A stretch of DNA of 41,911 nucleotides from Candidatus Zixiibacteriota bacterium (GCA_021163775.1 JAGGTI010000126.1:1-41911); one strand, 5' to 3'; positions 28,049-38,213 are shown, counted from the first letter of the stretch. Notes: generated from the letters alone by a model not told the origin. Translations and numbers: made by a program.

Positions 28049-28974
28049 TGAACCAGCCTGCTACGAACCGTCTCTTTCTTTGGCGTTTTTGGTGCCTCTT
28101 GTGTTTGTCGGCCGTTACCTGTGTGGCTCTGTTAAGTGCCTGCGCCGGTGATCAGGCCGAGCGTATTGAACGTCACAAGCGTCTGGCGAGCGAACTTGAC
28201 AACAATGGTTTGCACCAGGCGGCTATTGAAGAATATGGGAAGGTTCTCGATTTCGATGGATTGACCAACCGCCAGCGGGGGAATATCAATTATCTGATTG
28301 GTCGCCTCTATTTTGAAGATCTGAAAGACTACACTAATTCGGCCGCTTACTATATTAAAGCGCGAGAATATGATCCGGATGGTTCGTTTGCTACCGAGGC
28401 CACCCGCAACCTGATAGCATCGCTCGAAAAGTTGGGTAATGTCCTTGATGCCCGGCGACAATTAGGATCAGCTACAGATATAGATCATCAGCCGACCGAT
28501 GGCGATGTTGTAGTGGCTCGGATCGGACAGCGAGATATCTGGCTGTCGGAAATTGAAGATCAGATCAGGCTCCTTCCTCAGGAGTATCAATCCCAGTTAC
28601 TTAATCCGCAAGCCAAGGTTAAGTATATCCACCAGTATGTTGGGGTGGAACTGATGTACAACGCCGCGGTGAGAGAAAACTATCTCGCCGATCCCGAAAT
28701 TCAGCGTCAGAAAGAACAAATGGTGAAGCGACTGGTTGTCGATCGGTTTGTGGCTGAGAAAGTTATTACTTCTGGTCAGGTTGACTCGGTTGATGTACAC
28801 AATTTCTATGGAGCCAATCGCGATAGCCTCTATCAGGGGGCACCGTTTGACTCGGTGCGGTCGCAGGTCTATCGGGACTATCAAACGCAGAAAGCGGAAA
28901 TCGCTTACAATGAGTATATTATGAACCTGGCTCAGGCCGAACAGGTTGAGTTCCTGGATCGTAACGTGAGGTAA
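28048..28974 (+). CDS. TPR lipoprotein with SurA-N/PpiC-chaperone-like C-terminal half
   Basis: Lipobox LLSACAGD; TPR-like section; VVARIGQRDIWLSEIEDQIRLLPQEYQ...VKYIHQYVGVELMYNAAVRENYLADPEIQRQKEQMVKRLVVDRF. Confidence 0.65.
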   Translation: MNQPATNRLFLWRFWCLLCLSAVTCVALLSACAGDQAERIERHKRLASELDNNGLHQAAIEEYGKVLDFDGLTNRQRGNINYLIGRLYFEDLKDYTNSAAYYIKAREYDPDGSFATEATRNLIASLEKLGNVLDARRQLGSATDIDHQPTDGDVVVARIGQRDIWLSEIEDQIRLLPQEYQSQLLNPQAKVKYIHQYVGVELMYNAAVRENYLADPEIQRQKEQMVKRLVVDRFVAEKVITSGQVDSVDVHNFYGANRDSLYQGAPFDSVRSQVYRDYQTQKAEIAYNEYIMNLAQAEQVEFLDRNVR

Positions 28975-28983
28975 ATTAGCAAG

Positions 28984-30036
28984 TTGATGTCGTATCGCTA
29001 TCACATAGTTGTGCTTTTGTTAATCTTGAGTGGACTGGTTACGCCAGTTGTTGGTCGGGAAGCTGACACTGTCGGGTCTATTTCGGGAATCGAGATTGAG
29101 ACCTCGGTGGACCGGGTTGAGTCGTATATTGGTGATCTCATTACTTACACCTTGAAAATCACTTATGATTCCACCTATGATCTGACTCCGCCGCCATTAG
29201 GTGCTAACTTGGGTGCGTTTGATGTCAAAGACTATCAACCTGATATCGAAACCGTACTGCCTGATGGTCGCTTAGAGAGCCGGACGATATTCACGCTGAG
29301 TACATACACTACCGGCGACTACATTATCCCGCCTTTGCCGGTCGTGTTTGTTCTTCCCGATAGCTCGCGCAAGGTGATGCTGGCCGAACCTATCCCGATC
29401 AAGATACTGTCGCTTCTGGACCTCCAGAAAAATGACTCGGTCGATATTAAACCGCTCAAACCACAGCTTACGGCGGATGAGATTTTTCCACCGGACTACA
29501 GTAAATACTATTTGTGGGGTAGCCTTGGACTGGTGCTGTGTATAGTAATTGGCGGTTTGATTTTCTGGTGGTGGCGGCGAAAACGGCAGGCGGCGGCAAT
29601 CATATCACCGGCGTGGGAAGTCGCGTTCAAAAGACTTGCCTTCCTCAAGGTCGAGCATCTCGACAAAGGTTTTGCCGAGCAGTTGAGAGCCAAGGATTAC
29701 TATGTTGAGTTGACCGAACTGAGCCGCGCTTATCTCGGGCGTATCTATGAGATTGACGTTTTGGAGATGACAACTGAACAGTTTATGGATCGATTTGCGG
29801 AGATCGAACTTCCAGATGATTTGTACTCGATCCTATCTGACTTCTACAAGCATGCCGATCAAGTCAAGTTTGCTAAAATGATGCCCGAGATGAAACGTAC
29901 TGAAGATGACTTTCTGATGGTTCACGCCATGATTGATTCGGTGCGGATTGATTACGAACGACGCCAGGAAATGACCCTCCATGAAACGGGCCGGACGGAT
30001 GAAGCGACACCGATAGCCGAGGAGCAGAAAGTATGA
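28984..30036 (+). CDS. BatD/DUF4381-like membrane protein
   Basis: Signal peptide, ectodomain, TM segment WGSLGLVLCIVIGGLIFWWWRRKRQ, cytoplasmic tail. Confidence 0.7.
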   Translation: MMSYRYHIVVLLLILSGLVTPVVGREADTVGSISGIEIETSVDRVESYIGDLITYTLKITYDSTYDLTPPPLGANLGAFDVKDYQPDIETVLPDGRLESRTIFTLSTYTTGDYIIPPLPVVFVLPDSSRKVMLAEPIPIKILSLLDLQKNDSVDIKPLKPQLTADEIFPPDYSKYYLWGSLGLVLCIVIGGLIFWWWRRKRQAAAIISPAWEVAFKRLAFLKVEHLDKGFAEQLRAKDYYVELTELSRAYLGRIYEIDVLEMTTEQFMDRFAEIELPDDLYSILSDFYKHADQVKFAKMMPEMKRTEDDFLMVHAMIDSVRIDYERRQEMTLHETGRTDEATPIAEEQKV

Positions 30037-31079
30037 ATATTCTGCAGTTCTATGGCCTTGGCATCAATCTCTTTGATATGATTGATATCACAATTTCTCC
30101 AATTGTGATCTTTGCACTCGGAGTGCTGGTCATCGCGGCTATGATCTGGCATTACCTGCGACGACAGCAGGTACGCTCGGCGGCGATAAAGTATTCCGAT
30201 GTTCGTATTGTCAGCCGTGCCACCCGTTCGCATCGACGGCGTTTTCGTGTTATTTTGCCGATTCTTCGCATTGTTGCTGTTGGCCTGTTCTTTGTCGCTT
30301 TTGCTCGTCCTCGATCCGGGACCGAGGTGCGCGATATAACCTCGGAAGGGGTCGATATCATGCTGGCTCTTGATGTGTCATCATCGATGCAGGCCGAAGA
30401 TTTCAAACCACATAATCGTCTGTATGTTGCCAAGGAAGAGATCAAGCACTTTGTTGAAAAACGAGTCAATGACCGTATCGGGCTGGTTGTGTTTGCTCGT
30501 CATTCGTTCACCCAGTGTCCGCTGACTGTTGACTATGGTGTCTTGCTCCGTTTCGTGGATCAGGTTGATTTCGGTATTATCGAAGATGGCACCGCGATCG
30601 GGATGGCGATTGCTAACGGTGTCAACCGCCTGCGTGAATCAGAATCCAAATCCAAGATCATGATTCTGCTGACCGACGGTGACAACAATGCCGGTGAGAT
30701 TGATCCTGTCACGGCGGCCAGCCTTGCCACGGCGTTTGATATCAAAATTTATACGATCGGTGTTGGTCAGACGGGCAATGCGATGTTCCCGGTGAACGAC
30801 CCGTTGTTCGGTCGCAGATATGTCTATCAACCGACCCGAATCGATGAGCCTACCCTCAAGGAGATCGCCAGGGTTACGGGCGGACAGTATTTTCGTGCCC
30901 GCTCCGAAAAGGAACTGGCGGCGATATACACGTTGATTGATGAGATGGAAAAAACCGAGATAGAGGTATCGGCTTCGATTCAGTATCAGGAGTTGTTTCA
31001 TTACTTTACCCTGGCTGGTTTGATACTATTGGTGCTGGAGCTAATTTTGGCGAACAGCGTTTTCAGGAAACTGCCTTAG
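30033..31079 (+). CDS. batA: BatA-like VWA domain protein
   Basis: VDIMLALDVSSSMQAEDFKPHNR MIDAS motif; ILLTDGDNNAG. Confidence 0.9.
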   Translation: MNILQFYGLGINLFDMIDITISPIVIFALGVLVIAAMIWHYLRRQQVRSAAIKYSDVRIVSRATRSHRRRFRVILPILRIVAVGLFFVAFARPRSGTEVRDITSEGVDIMLALDVSSSMQAEDFKPHNRLYVAKEEIKHFVEKRVNDRIGLVVFARHSFTQCPLTVDYGVLLRFVDQVDFGIIEDGTAIGMAIANGVNRLRESESKSKIMILLTDGDNNAGEIDPVTAASLATAFDIKIYTIGVGQTGNAMFPVNDPLFGRRYVYQPTRIDEPTLKEIARVTGGQYFRARSEKELAAIYTLIDEMEKTEIEVSASIQYQELFHYFTLAGLILLVLELILANSVFRKLP

Positions 31080-31106
31080 GAGATAAGCGAGTTTAGATAA
31101 CAAGAT

Positions 31107-32126
31107 ATGCGTTTTGCCGAACCTATATATTTCAGTCTCCTGCTCGGAGTTCTTTTGTTGGCCGTATTTGCATTTTGGGCTATCGGGCGCAAGAAAAGAT
31201 TGCTCGAACTGTTTGGTGACCTGCCGTTGTTGATGCGGAACGCACCGTATATTTCATTTGCACGCCAGCGCACCAAAGCCATTTTGGTGCTGATTGGTCT
31301 TGTGTTTATTTGTCTGGCTCTGGCTCGGTTGCAGTTTGGGACACATCTGGAGAAACTGGAACGCGAGGGAATTGACATTGTAGTGGCGGTTGATCTTTCC
31401 ACGTCGATGCAGGCCCGCGACATGAAACCGAACCGACTGGAGAAGGCAAAACAGGAAATACGTGGTATTATTGATCGGCTGGCTGGGGATCGGATTGGTC
31501 TGGTAGCATTTGCCGGGGAAGCTTTTGTTCAATGTCCGCTTACCCTGGATTACGCCGCCGCCCGTCTGATGTTGAGCGTCATGGACCAAAATACCGTTTC
31601 GATTCAGGGTACCTCGCTTGAATCGGCTATACTGGCATCTCAGCGAGCTTTCACTCAGTTGGAGAAGAAACACAAGGTACTGTTGCTTCTCACCGATGGG
31701 GAAGATCACGATGGTCGGGCGGTCGAAGCCGCGGCCGATGCTCGCAAAGAGGGCATTAAGATTTATACAGTTGGAATTGGTAGTGCCACAGGGGAACCTA
31801 TTCCTATTATTGACCGTAGAGGAGAACAGGTAGGTTTCAAGAAGGATCGGAACGGTGAGGTAATTGTGTCTCGTCTTGACGAAATAGCTCTGCAAAAGAT
31901 TGCCCTTGAGACCGGCGGTAAGTATTATCATGCTACGGCAGGTGAAATTGAATTGGATCGGATATTTGAAGAAATATCGAGCATGGAGAAAAAAGAACTG
32001 GAAGGCACCCTGGTGACACGATACGATGACCGTTACCAATGGCCGCTATTGCTGGCTATCCTATTAATAGTCGGCGAGTTCTTTGTCTCGGAACGGAAGA
32101 AACCAACGGAGGTGGTCGATGCCTAA
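31107..32126 (+). CDS. batB: BatB-like VWA domain protein
   Basis: IDIVVAVDLSTSMQARDMKPNRLEKAK; LLLTDGEDHDG. Confidence 0.9.
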   Translation: MRFAEPIYFSLLLGVLLLAVFAFWAIGRKKRLLELFGDLPLLMRNAPYISFARQRTKAILVLIGLVFICLALARLQFGTHLEKLEREGIDIVVAVDLSTSMQARDMKPNRLEKAKQEIRGIIDRLAGDRIGLVAFAGEAFVQCPLTLDYAAARLMLSVMDQNTVSIQGTSLESAILASQRAFTQLEKKHKVLLLLTDGEDHDGRAVEAAADARKEGIKIYTVGIGSATGEPIPIIDRRGEQVGFKKDRNGEVIVSRLDEIALQKIALETGGKYYHATAGEIELDRIFEEISSMEKKELEGTLVTRYDDRYQWPLLLAILLIVGEFFVSERKKPTEVVDA

Positions 32127-32892
32127 GTACACCATCTTGGGGATAATTTTATTGGCTATCGGTGCCTCTGGAGTGATGGCTGGTCCTGCCGAAGATGCGG
32201 TCCGAACTGGAAACGATGCCTTTTCTCAGGGTCAGTACGATGAAGCTCTGGCGCAGTACCAGATCAGCGAAACCGAATCTCCGGAGTCACCTGAACTGGA
32301 TTACAATATCGCTAATCTGATGCATGAGATGGGTAAGTACGAAGAAGCCCTTGATCGCTACAACGGTGCTCTTGACACTCAGGAAGCCGGGTTGCACGCT
32401 AATACCCATTACAATATGGGTAATACTTATTACCGTATGGGCGATTACGCGCAGGCAATCAGTTCGTACACGAAAGCACTCGAAGCCAACCCTGATGATA
32501 TGGATGCCAAGCTCAATCTGGAATTGGCTCGGAAGATGCTCAAAGACAATATGCAACCGGATGAGAATAAGGATCAGGATAAGAAGCGGGAACAGGAGCA
32601 GAAAGAACAACAACAGCAGAAACAGGACGAGAAAGAACAACAACAGCAGAAACAGGACGAGAAAGAACAACAGGAACAACAGGAAAAACAGGATCAACAG
32701 TCAGACCAGCAACAACAGTCGGAACAGCAAGATCAACAGGAAGACGGATCACAACAGTCTGATAAACCCAAGGAAATATCCAAAGAGGATGCTGAACGAA
32801 TTCTCAATGCTTTAAAAGATGATGAGCAGGATGTACAGAAGAAAATTAAACGCCAGGTTATGGGCGGGGATTATACTGGTAATGACTGGTAG
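32119..32892 (+). CDS. batC: BatC-like TPR protein with Gln/Lys/Glu-rich linker
   Basis: TPR repeats (AVRTGNDAFSQGQYDEALAQYQ) then KEQQQQKQDEKEQQQQKQDEKEQQ; preferred start MPKYTILG at 32119. Confidence 0.85.
   Translation: MPKYTILGIILLAIGASGVMAGPAEDAVRTGNDAFSQGQYDEALAQYQISETESPESPELDYNIANLMHEMGKYEEALDRYNGALDTQEAGLHANTHYNMGNTYYRMGDYAQAISSYTKALEANPDDMDAKLNLELARKMLKDNMQPDENKDQDKKREQEQKEQQQQKQDEKEQQQQKQDEKEQQEQQEKQDQQSDQQQQSEQQDQQEDGSQQSDKPKEISKEDAERILNALKDDEQDVQKKIKRQVMGGDYTGNDW
32611..32680. repeat. 30-bp tandem repeat (about 2.3 copies) within batC (approximate coordinates)
   Basis: gaaagaacaacaacagcagaaacaggacga repeated in tandem. Confidence 0.85.
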
Positions 32893-34699
32893 GCGTCACA
32901 TTGTTGCGGTTGTTTTTCTGGTTGGGTTGATCCTGGCCGGAACTCTGTCGGTGGCCCAGACGCCGCCGCCTCTGGAGGTTCAGGTCAGTCTGAACCGTGA
33001 TACAATCGGTATGGATGAGCAGGCGTTATTGGAGGTGATTGTGCAGGGTGCGACTCAGGATATTCCTGATCCGAGAATGCCAACTCTGCCGATGTTCGAA
33101 ATCTTTTCGCAGGGACGTTCCACTAATATCAGTTATTCCAATGGGCAACTTGATGCTTCTGTTACCCACCGCTACCTGATTCTTCCGAGCAAGCCGGGCG
33201 TGTTTCCTATTGAAAATATCTCCGTAGTGTCGGGCAACAAACGCTATAGTGGCAATCCTGTAACGCTGACTGTCGTTGGCAAGAGTACTAGTGCGTCAAG
33301 ACAAACCGAGGATCAGGCCCGTGACACCGAAGGCAACAGTCGAGATTTGTTTGCCGAGGCGATCATCGACAATGACAACCCGTACGTCAACCAGCAGGTG
33401 ACGCTTACGCTCAAACTCTACATAGCCGTACAGACTTACGGTTCGCCGTCACTGGTGGAACCCATCACTACCGGATTCTGGACCGAGTTATTGGGTACCA
33501 GAGGTCCCTACCAGCAACGATTGAATAACCGTACCTATCGCATAATCGAACGCAAGTACGCGATTTTTCCGACCAAGACCGGTGAGTTGTCTATCGGGCG
33601 CGCAACGTTTACTTCAACCGTGGCGACCAAGCGTCAGAACCGACGGCGCGATCCGTTTGATATTTTCGGCATGTTGGGCGGTGGGCAGGAAGTACAGGTT
33701 AAGTCACGGCCGCTGACAATTAATGTCAAGCCTCTGCCAATGGAAGGTCGTCCGGCTGATTTCAGCGGTACGATTGGTCGCTTTACATTCAAGGCGACAC
33801 CAACCAAGCGAGAGATCGAGGTCAACCAGCCGGTGTCGGTCAACTTTGCCATTACCGGAGTGGGGAATATCAAATCTGTGGCCGAACCGACTATTCCTGA
33901 CCTGTCGGATTTTCGAGTGTATCGTGCGTCGAGCAATGAATCGATTTCGAAGCACAATGACCAAATTGGTGGTACTAAGAATTTCGAGGAAGTTTTCATT
34001 CCGAATCGCCCCGGCCAGCTCACGATCCCATCGCTCAGTTTCAATTTCTTTGATCCGCAGGCCGAACGGTATCGAACCGTTCACACTCAGGCGATCAACC
34101 TCAATGTGATCAAGACCGAAGGTTACGTAGCTTCGCCTGATCTGCCGTACTCTGCGCCGGACAACGTGATCAGCGCTGATGCTCGCGATATACGGTATAT
34201 CAAGAGTGATCCGGGTGACCTAAGTCGCCGGGCCGAGGTTGTTTTTGTCAACCCGCTTTATTGGGTGGTGAATGTTACTCCAGTGCTGGCCCTGTTAGCT
34301 ACCGTGCTGGTTCGACGGCGACGTGAACGACTGCAGGGGGATATCGGTTATGCGCGTGCTCGTCGAGCCTCAAAAGCGGCCAGGCAACGTTTGGTGCAAG
34401 CCCGAAAGTTGGCGTCCGAAGGAGACTCGAGTCAATATTTCGCCGAGATAAGTCAGGTGCTACTGTCGTTCATTGGTGACAAGCTCAATCTTTCACCGCA
34501 TGGTCTGACCAATGACAAGATTGCACAATTGCTCCAGGAGCGCGGGGCTGAGCCATCCTTGATTGAAACAACGCTCGAATTTCTTAAACGATGTGACTTC
34601 GCCCGTTATGCGCCGGCCTCTATTGGTAAAAGCGATATCGAAGAAACATTGGTGAAGGCCGAGAACCTAATGGTGCGAATGGAGGAGGTCCGGTTCTGA
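32882..34699 (+). CDS. batD: BatD-like oxygen-tolerance/aerotolerance protein
   Basis: QVSLNRDTIGMDEQALLEVIVQG; NPYVNQQVTLTLKLY; PGQLTIPSLSFNFFDPQAERYRTV. Confidence 0.9.
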   Translation: MTGRRHIVAVVFLVGLILAGTLSVAQTPPPLEVQVSLNRDTIGMDEQALLEVIVQGATQDIPDPRMPTLPMFEIFSQGRSTNISYSNGQLDASVTHRYLILPSKPGVFPIENISVVSGNKRYSGNPVTLTVVGKSTSASRQTEDQARDTEGNSRDLFAEAIIDNDNPYVNQQVTLTLKLYIAVQTYGSPSLVEPITTGFWTELLGTRGPYQQRLNNRTYRIIERKYAIFPTKTGELSIGRATFTSTVATKRQNRRRDPFDIFGMLGGGQEVQVKSRPLTINVKPLPMEGRPADFSGTIGRFTFKATPTKREIEVNQPVSVNFAITGVGNIKSVAEPTIPDLSDFRVYRASSNESISKHNDQIGGTKNFEEVFIPNRPGQLTIPSLSFNFFDPQAERYRTVHTQAINLNVIKTEGYVASPDLPYSAPDNVISADARDIRYIKSDPGDLSRRAEVVFVNPLYWVVNVTPVLALLATVLVRRRRERLQGDIGYARARRASKAARQRLVQARKLASEGDSSQYFAEISQVLLSFIGDKLNLSPHGLTNDKIAQLLQERGAEPSLIETTLEFLKRCDFARYAPASIGKSDIEETLVKAENLMVRMEEVRF

Positions 34700-35451
34700 T
34701 GCGTGGCTTGATTGTTATTGTTAGTATGTGCGTTTTTTTTGCTTCTGTTTCGTCTGGTGTGACACCTGAGGAACAGTTCCATCAGGGCAACGATTACTTT
34801 GAAGCTCGTCATTTTGACAGCGCCCGGCAGGCATACAATCAGGTTATAGCTCAGGATATGCAGTCGGCGTCACTCTATTTCAATATGGGCAATGCTTGTT
34901 TTCGATCGGGTGACCTTGGTTACGCAATATTGTACTATCTTAAAGCACAGCGTCTCGACCCTTCCGACACCGATATTATCAGTAATCTTGATTTTGCCCG
35001 CCGGTTTACTTCGGTTCAGATGGAGGGAGTAGCACTCAATCCTGTTCGTTCGTTATTCGAGTCGATCGTGGAACCGTATCAATTGAGCACGCTGGCCTGG
35101 ATATCCTCAGCCGCGTTTCTATTGTTCTTCGGCTTTTTGATTACGCGTTTCGGGTTTGGTTATCGAAACTCGATTGTCCGCGCCGGTATCTACAACTCGC
35201 TTTTCCTGTTGTTGGTAGTAGCCACGCTAACGATGATGAAGTATGACAATGACTATCTTACCAAACGAGCGGTTGTTATCTCTGAAACAGCCGAGGTGTA
35301 CACCGGCCCATCGGATTTATCCGACAAAGAACTGGATGCCGCACCCGGATTGATTGTTGAGATCCTGTCCGAATCAGGCGATTTCTACAATGTGCTGTTC
35401 GAAAATAAGCGGCGCGGCTGGATAAAGAAAGATTTGGTTGCTGTCGTTTAA
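34699..35451 (+). CDS. batE: BatE-like TPR/SH3-domain protein
   Basis: TPR section, TM segments, C-terminal SH3-like AEVYTGPSDLSDKELDAAPGLIVEILSESGDFYNVLF. Confidence 0.85.
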   Translation: MRGLIVIVSMCVFFASVSSGVTPEEQFHQGNDYFEARHFDSARQAYNQVIAQDMQSASLYFNMGNACFRSGDLGYAILYYLKAQRLDPSDTDIISNLDFARRFTSVQMEGVALNPVRSLFESIVEPYQLSTLAWISSAAFLLFFGFLITRFGFGYRNSIVRAGIYNSLFLLLVVATLTMMKYDNDYLTKRAVVISETAEVYTGPSDLSDKELDAAPGLIVEILSESGDFYNVLFENKRRGWIKKDLVAVV

Positions 35452-35483
35452 CGACTTAGCTCTATTTATCACCCCTTTTTGAA

Positions 35484-35512
35484 TTGACACCCTCAGGATG
35501 ATCGTCTATCTT
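35484..35512 (+). promoter_or_regulatory. Sigma70-type promoter
   Basis: TTGACA, 17-bp spacer, TATCTT, upstream of 35544. Confidence 0.6.
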
Positions 35513-35543
35513 AAAAAATTGTAATTGAGTAGCGAAAGCTGTC

Positions 35544-36590
35544 ATGACGACATTCTGGAAGAAAAAACAGTTCTGGGGCGCTCTTATAGGCCTCATCTTA
35601 CTGGTGTATTGTGCCAAGGATCTCAGGTATTCCGATATTGATGATCTTCTCAAACAAGTAGACATACTCTATATCGGATTCGCTCTGATATCCGGCTTTG
35701 CCTTTATGGCTTTTAAGGGCCTGCGCTGGCGTTTGATGATCTCCCATCAGAAGAAAGTGCCGGTGAAGAAATCTGTGACACTCTACTCCGTAGGGCAGTT
35801 ACTGAGTATCACTATGCCGGCTCTTACCGGTCAGGTCGGACGGGTTGTGTTGTTCTCGCGCAAGGAGAAGCTTCGTAAGACGGTGGTATTCTCTACGATC
35901 GTGTTAGAGGTTCTGTTTGATGCCATCAGTCTGATCGTTTTCATGCTTTTCACATCGCTCGCTTTTGCGTTTCCTGAGAAATATCGCTACCTGAGTTTTG
36001 TGGTTGCCGGTATCACTTTGGTCGGGATGATTATTCTCTACCTGACCCTGCAATATCAGGTCCGTCTTGAAGATTTCGCACGGCGTCGGTTCCGGGATCG
36101 CTGGCCCGGATTGTATATTGTCTGCCGTAAGTTCATCCGTTCGTTCGTCAAAGGGATCGAAATGCTTCGATCCAGTCAGCATATGTTTGGCACTCTGTTT
36201 TTGTCATTAGCGGCCTGGACCTCCCATATGATGGTGGTCTGGTTTTTGATTATGGCCTTTGGGTTCCAAGTGCCGTTTGCTACTGCCGCAGTGGTGATGG
36301 TGATTAACACGATTGCCCTGATGGTGCCGATCACTCCTGGCAATGCCGGTACTTTTGAGATAGCGGTTTCACGTTCCCTGGGAGCTTTCCCCGAAGTTGG
36401 GCAGTCCGATGCTGTCCTGTTTGCGCTCACCCTGCATATTATGGACCTCTTGCCGGTCCTCATTTACAGCTATCTGTTTCTGCAGATCGAGAAGACAACG
36501 TTACGCGAGATCAAGGCTGTCCACGAAAAGGATATTATCCTCGATCACATTGACGAGGATGGTTCCTTTATCGAGAAGGAGCGGGTATGA
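35544..36590 (+). CDS. Lysylphosphatidylglycerol synthase TM-region (UPF0104/flippase-like) protein
   Basis: FKGLRWRLMISHQKKVPVKKSVTLYSVGQLLSITMPALTGQVGRVVLFSRKE; IALMVPITPGNAGTFE. Confidence 0.88.
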   Translation: MTTFWKKKQFWGALIGLILLVYCAKDLRYSDIDDLLKQVDILYIGFALISGFAFMAFKGLRWRLMISHQKKVPVKKSVTLYSVGQLLSITMPALTGQVGRVVLFSRKEKLRKTVVFSTIVLEVLFDAISLIVFMLFTSLAFAFPEKYRYLSFVVAGITLVGMIILYLTLQYQVRLEDFARRRFRDRWPGLYIVCRKFIRSFVKGIEMLRSSQHMFGTLFLSLAAWTSHMMVVWFLIMAFGFQVPFATAAVVMVINTIALMVPITPGNAGTFEIAVSRSLGAFPEVGQSDAVLFALTLHIMDLLPVLIYSYLFLQIEKTTLREIKAVHEKDIILDHIDEDGSFIEKERV

Positions 36591-37555
36591 TCAAGTCGTT
36601 CTATTATGTGCCGGGGGAAAATGTTACGATTATTGATGGTGTTGCTGATTTCGATAAGCTGTGCGCCCGTGAAGATGCCTTGCTCTGGGTCGATATGTGC
36701 AAGCCGACTGATGAAGAGTTGTTTATTCTTACGCATGATTTTAAGTTTCACCCGCTCGCCGTAGAAGATGTTATCTCCGAAAAGCCGCAGACCAAGATTG
36801 ATGATTACGATAAATATCTCTTTATGGTTTTCAGTATTGTTGATTATGTTGGTCGCGAAGAAGGTCTGAGTATCAGCGAGCTGGATTTGTTCCTGACCGA
36901 TCGGGCCGTTGTAACGGTGCACTACGATGAGCACCGGATTTTTGATTATCTTTATTCTCGGATTCAAAAAGGCGATCGGGGGCTGGCTCTTGGTAGTGCT
37001 TATGTCCTCCATGCCGTGATTGATGCGGCGGTTGATAACCTGCAGACTACGGTGGATATTTTCGAGTATGAAATTGACCAGATCGAGGAAGATATGTTGG
37101 GGGGATACGATTCCGACACCCTCAAATCGATATTCGCTCTTGGTCGGGATATTGTACAGCTCAAACGAATTGTTCGGCCCCAGCGCGAAGTGGTCGATAA
37201 ACTGGCCCGCAAGCCGTATGACCTTATTTCAGAAAACCTGAAGGCTTACTTTTCGGATGTTCATGATCACCTTGTCCGGGTCAACGAACTTGCTGATGCC
37301 AACCGTGAAATTGTGAACTCCTCGCTGGTGGTGTATTATTCTTCGATCTCTACCAAAACTAACGAAATCATCAAAGTCCTGACGTTGCTCACAGCTATAT
37401 TTATTCCACCCACTTTCTTGGTTGGACTGTGGGGAATGAATTTCAAAAATATGCCCGAACTGGATGCGCCATGGGGTTATCCGGTCTCGTTGGGGGTCAT
37501 GTTGGTCATAATGCTCAGTATGATTCTCTTTTTCCGAATAAAGAAGTGGCTCTGA
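36587..37555 (+). CDS. corA: CorA-family magnesium/cobalt transporter
   Basis: PPTFLVGLWGMNFKNMPELDAPWGYPVSLGVML; GMN signature. Confidence 0.95.
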   Translation: MIKSFYYVPGENVTIIDGVADFDKLCAREDALLWVDMCKPTDEELFILTHDFKFHPLAVEDVISEKPQTKIDDYDKYLFMVFSIVDYVGREEGLSISELDLFLTDRAVVTVHYDEHRIFDYLYSRIQKGDRGLALGSAYVLHAVIDAAVDNLQTTVDIFEYEIDQIEEDMLGGYDSDTLKSIFALGRDIVQLKRIVRPQREVVDKLARKPYDLISENLKAYFSDVHDHLVRVNELADANREIVNSSLVVYYSSISTKTNEIIKVLTLLTAIFIPPTFLVGLWGMNFKNMPELDAPWGYPVSLGVMLVIMLSMILFFRIKKWL

Positions 37556-37825
37556 GCCGTCCGTTGACTGATCGGACGACTGACTGGTCACGTTATATAT
37601 TAGCATATCAATCAGGGAAACCAATCATCTCAATAATTATTGCAGAGACTATGAATCGCAATGCCGGACAGGTGAAAGGCAGGATCGATTACATCTTGAA
37701 CGGTTTCGAGAGTAAGCTGTTTGCCGCTCGCAAGAAAAAGAGTCAACATCTGTGTGATTTTCGATCGGATGGATTTCAAAGATACATCGCATCAACTGGT
37801 TTCTCTGTTAGAGTATGAGGTTTAG

Positions 37826-38142
37826 ATGAACATTGGTATTACCTGTTATCCTGTAGCTGGCTAGCTGACGGTTCCGGTGTTGTGGTCACAGAACTTGGTA
37901 AGAAACTGGCGACTCGCGGTCATCAGGTGCATTTCATTTCGTATGCGTTACCGTTTCGGTTGGACAAGTTTCAGGCCAACTTGATGTTCCATGGGGTCGA
38001 TACAACATCATACCCGCTCTCATTCTCTGGGACAACAGGTCGGGGTGAAATTCGCCGAAGCCTTCACTATTAAAGAAAACCTGCTGATCGACACCCCCCC
38101 AAATGCCGGTGCGGTCGATATGATGGTCAAATTGGCTCAATA
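37826..38142 (+). pseudogene. bshA: Decayed bshA (bacillithiol glycosyltransferase) N-terminus joined to an unrelated gene tail
   Basis: MNIGITCYPVAG then an out-of-frame shift, resuming DGSGVVVTELGKKLATRGHQVHFISYALPFRLDKFQANLMFHGVDTTSYPL, then an unrelated tail ...LGQQVGVKFAEAFTIKENLLIDTPPNAGAVDMMVKLAQ*. Confidence 0.8.
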
Positions 38143-38213
38143 ACTGTTCAAGTTTTTCACTGATTCGACCGAATTAAAACAATAGATAGTGAATAAACAT
38201 TTGTGGGGGTATC

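Noticed and set aside
31254-32039. 261-aa minus-strand ORF
   Set aside because: Antisense to the well-supported batB gene.
32598-32760. CRISPR-like or regulatory repeat in batC
   Set aside because: In-frame coding low complexity (Gln/Lys/Glu linker) without spacers.
37556-38213. In-frame TGA selenoprotein in the bshA region
   Set aside because: The interruption is TAG plus a frameshift, so it is decay rather than Sec recoding.
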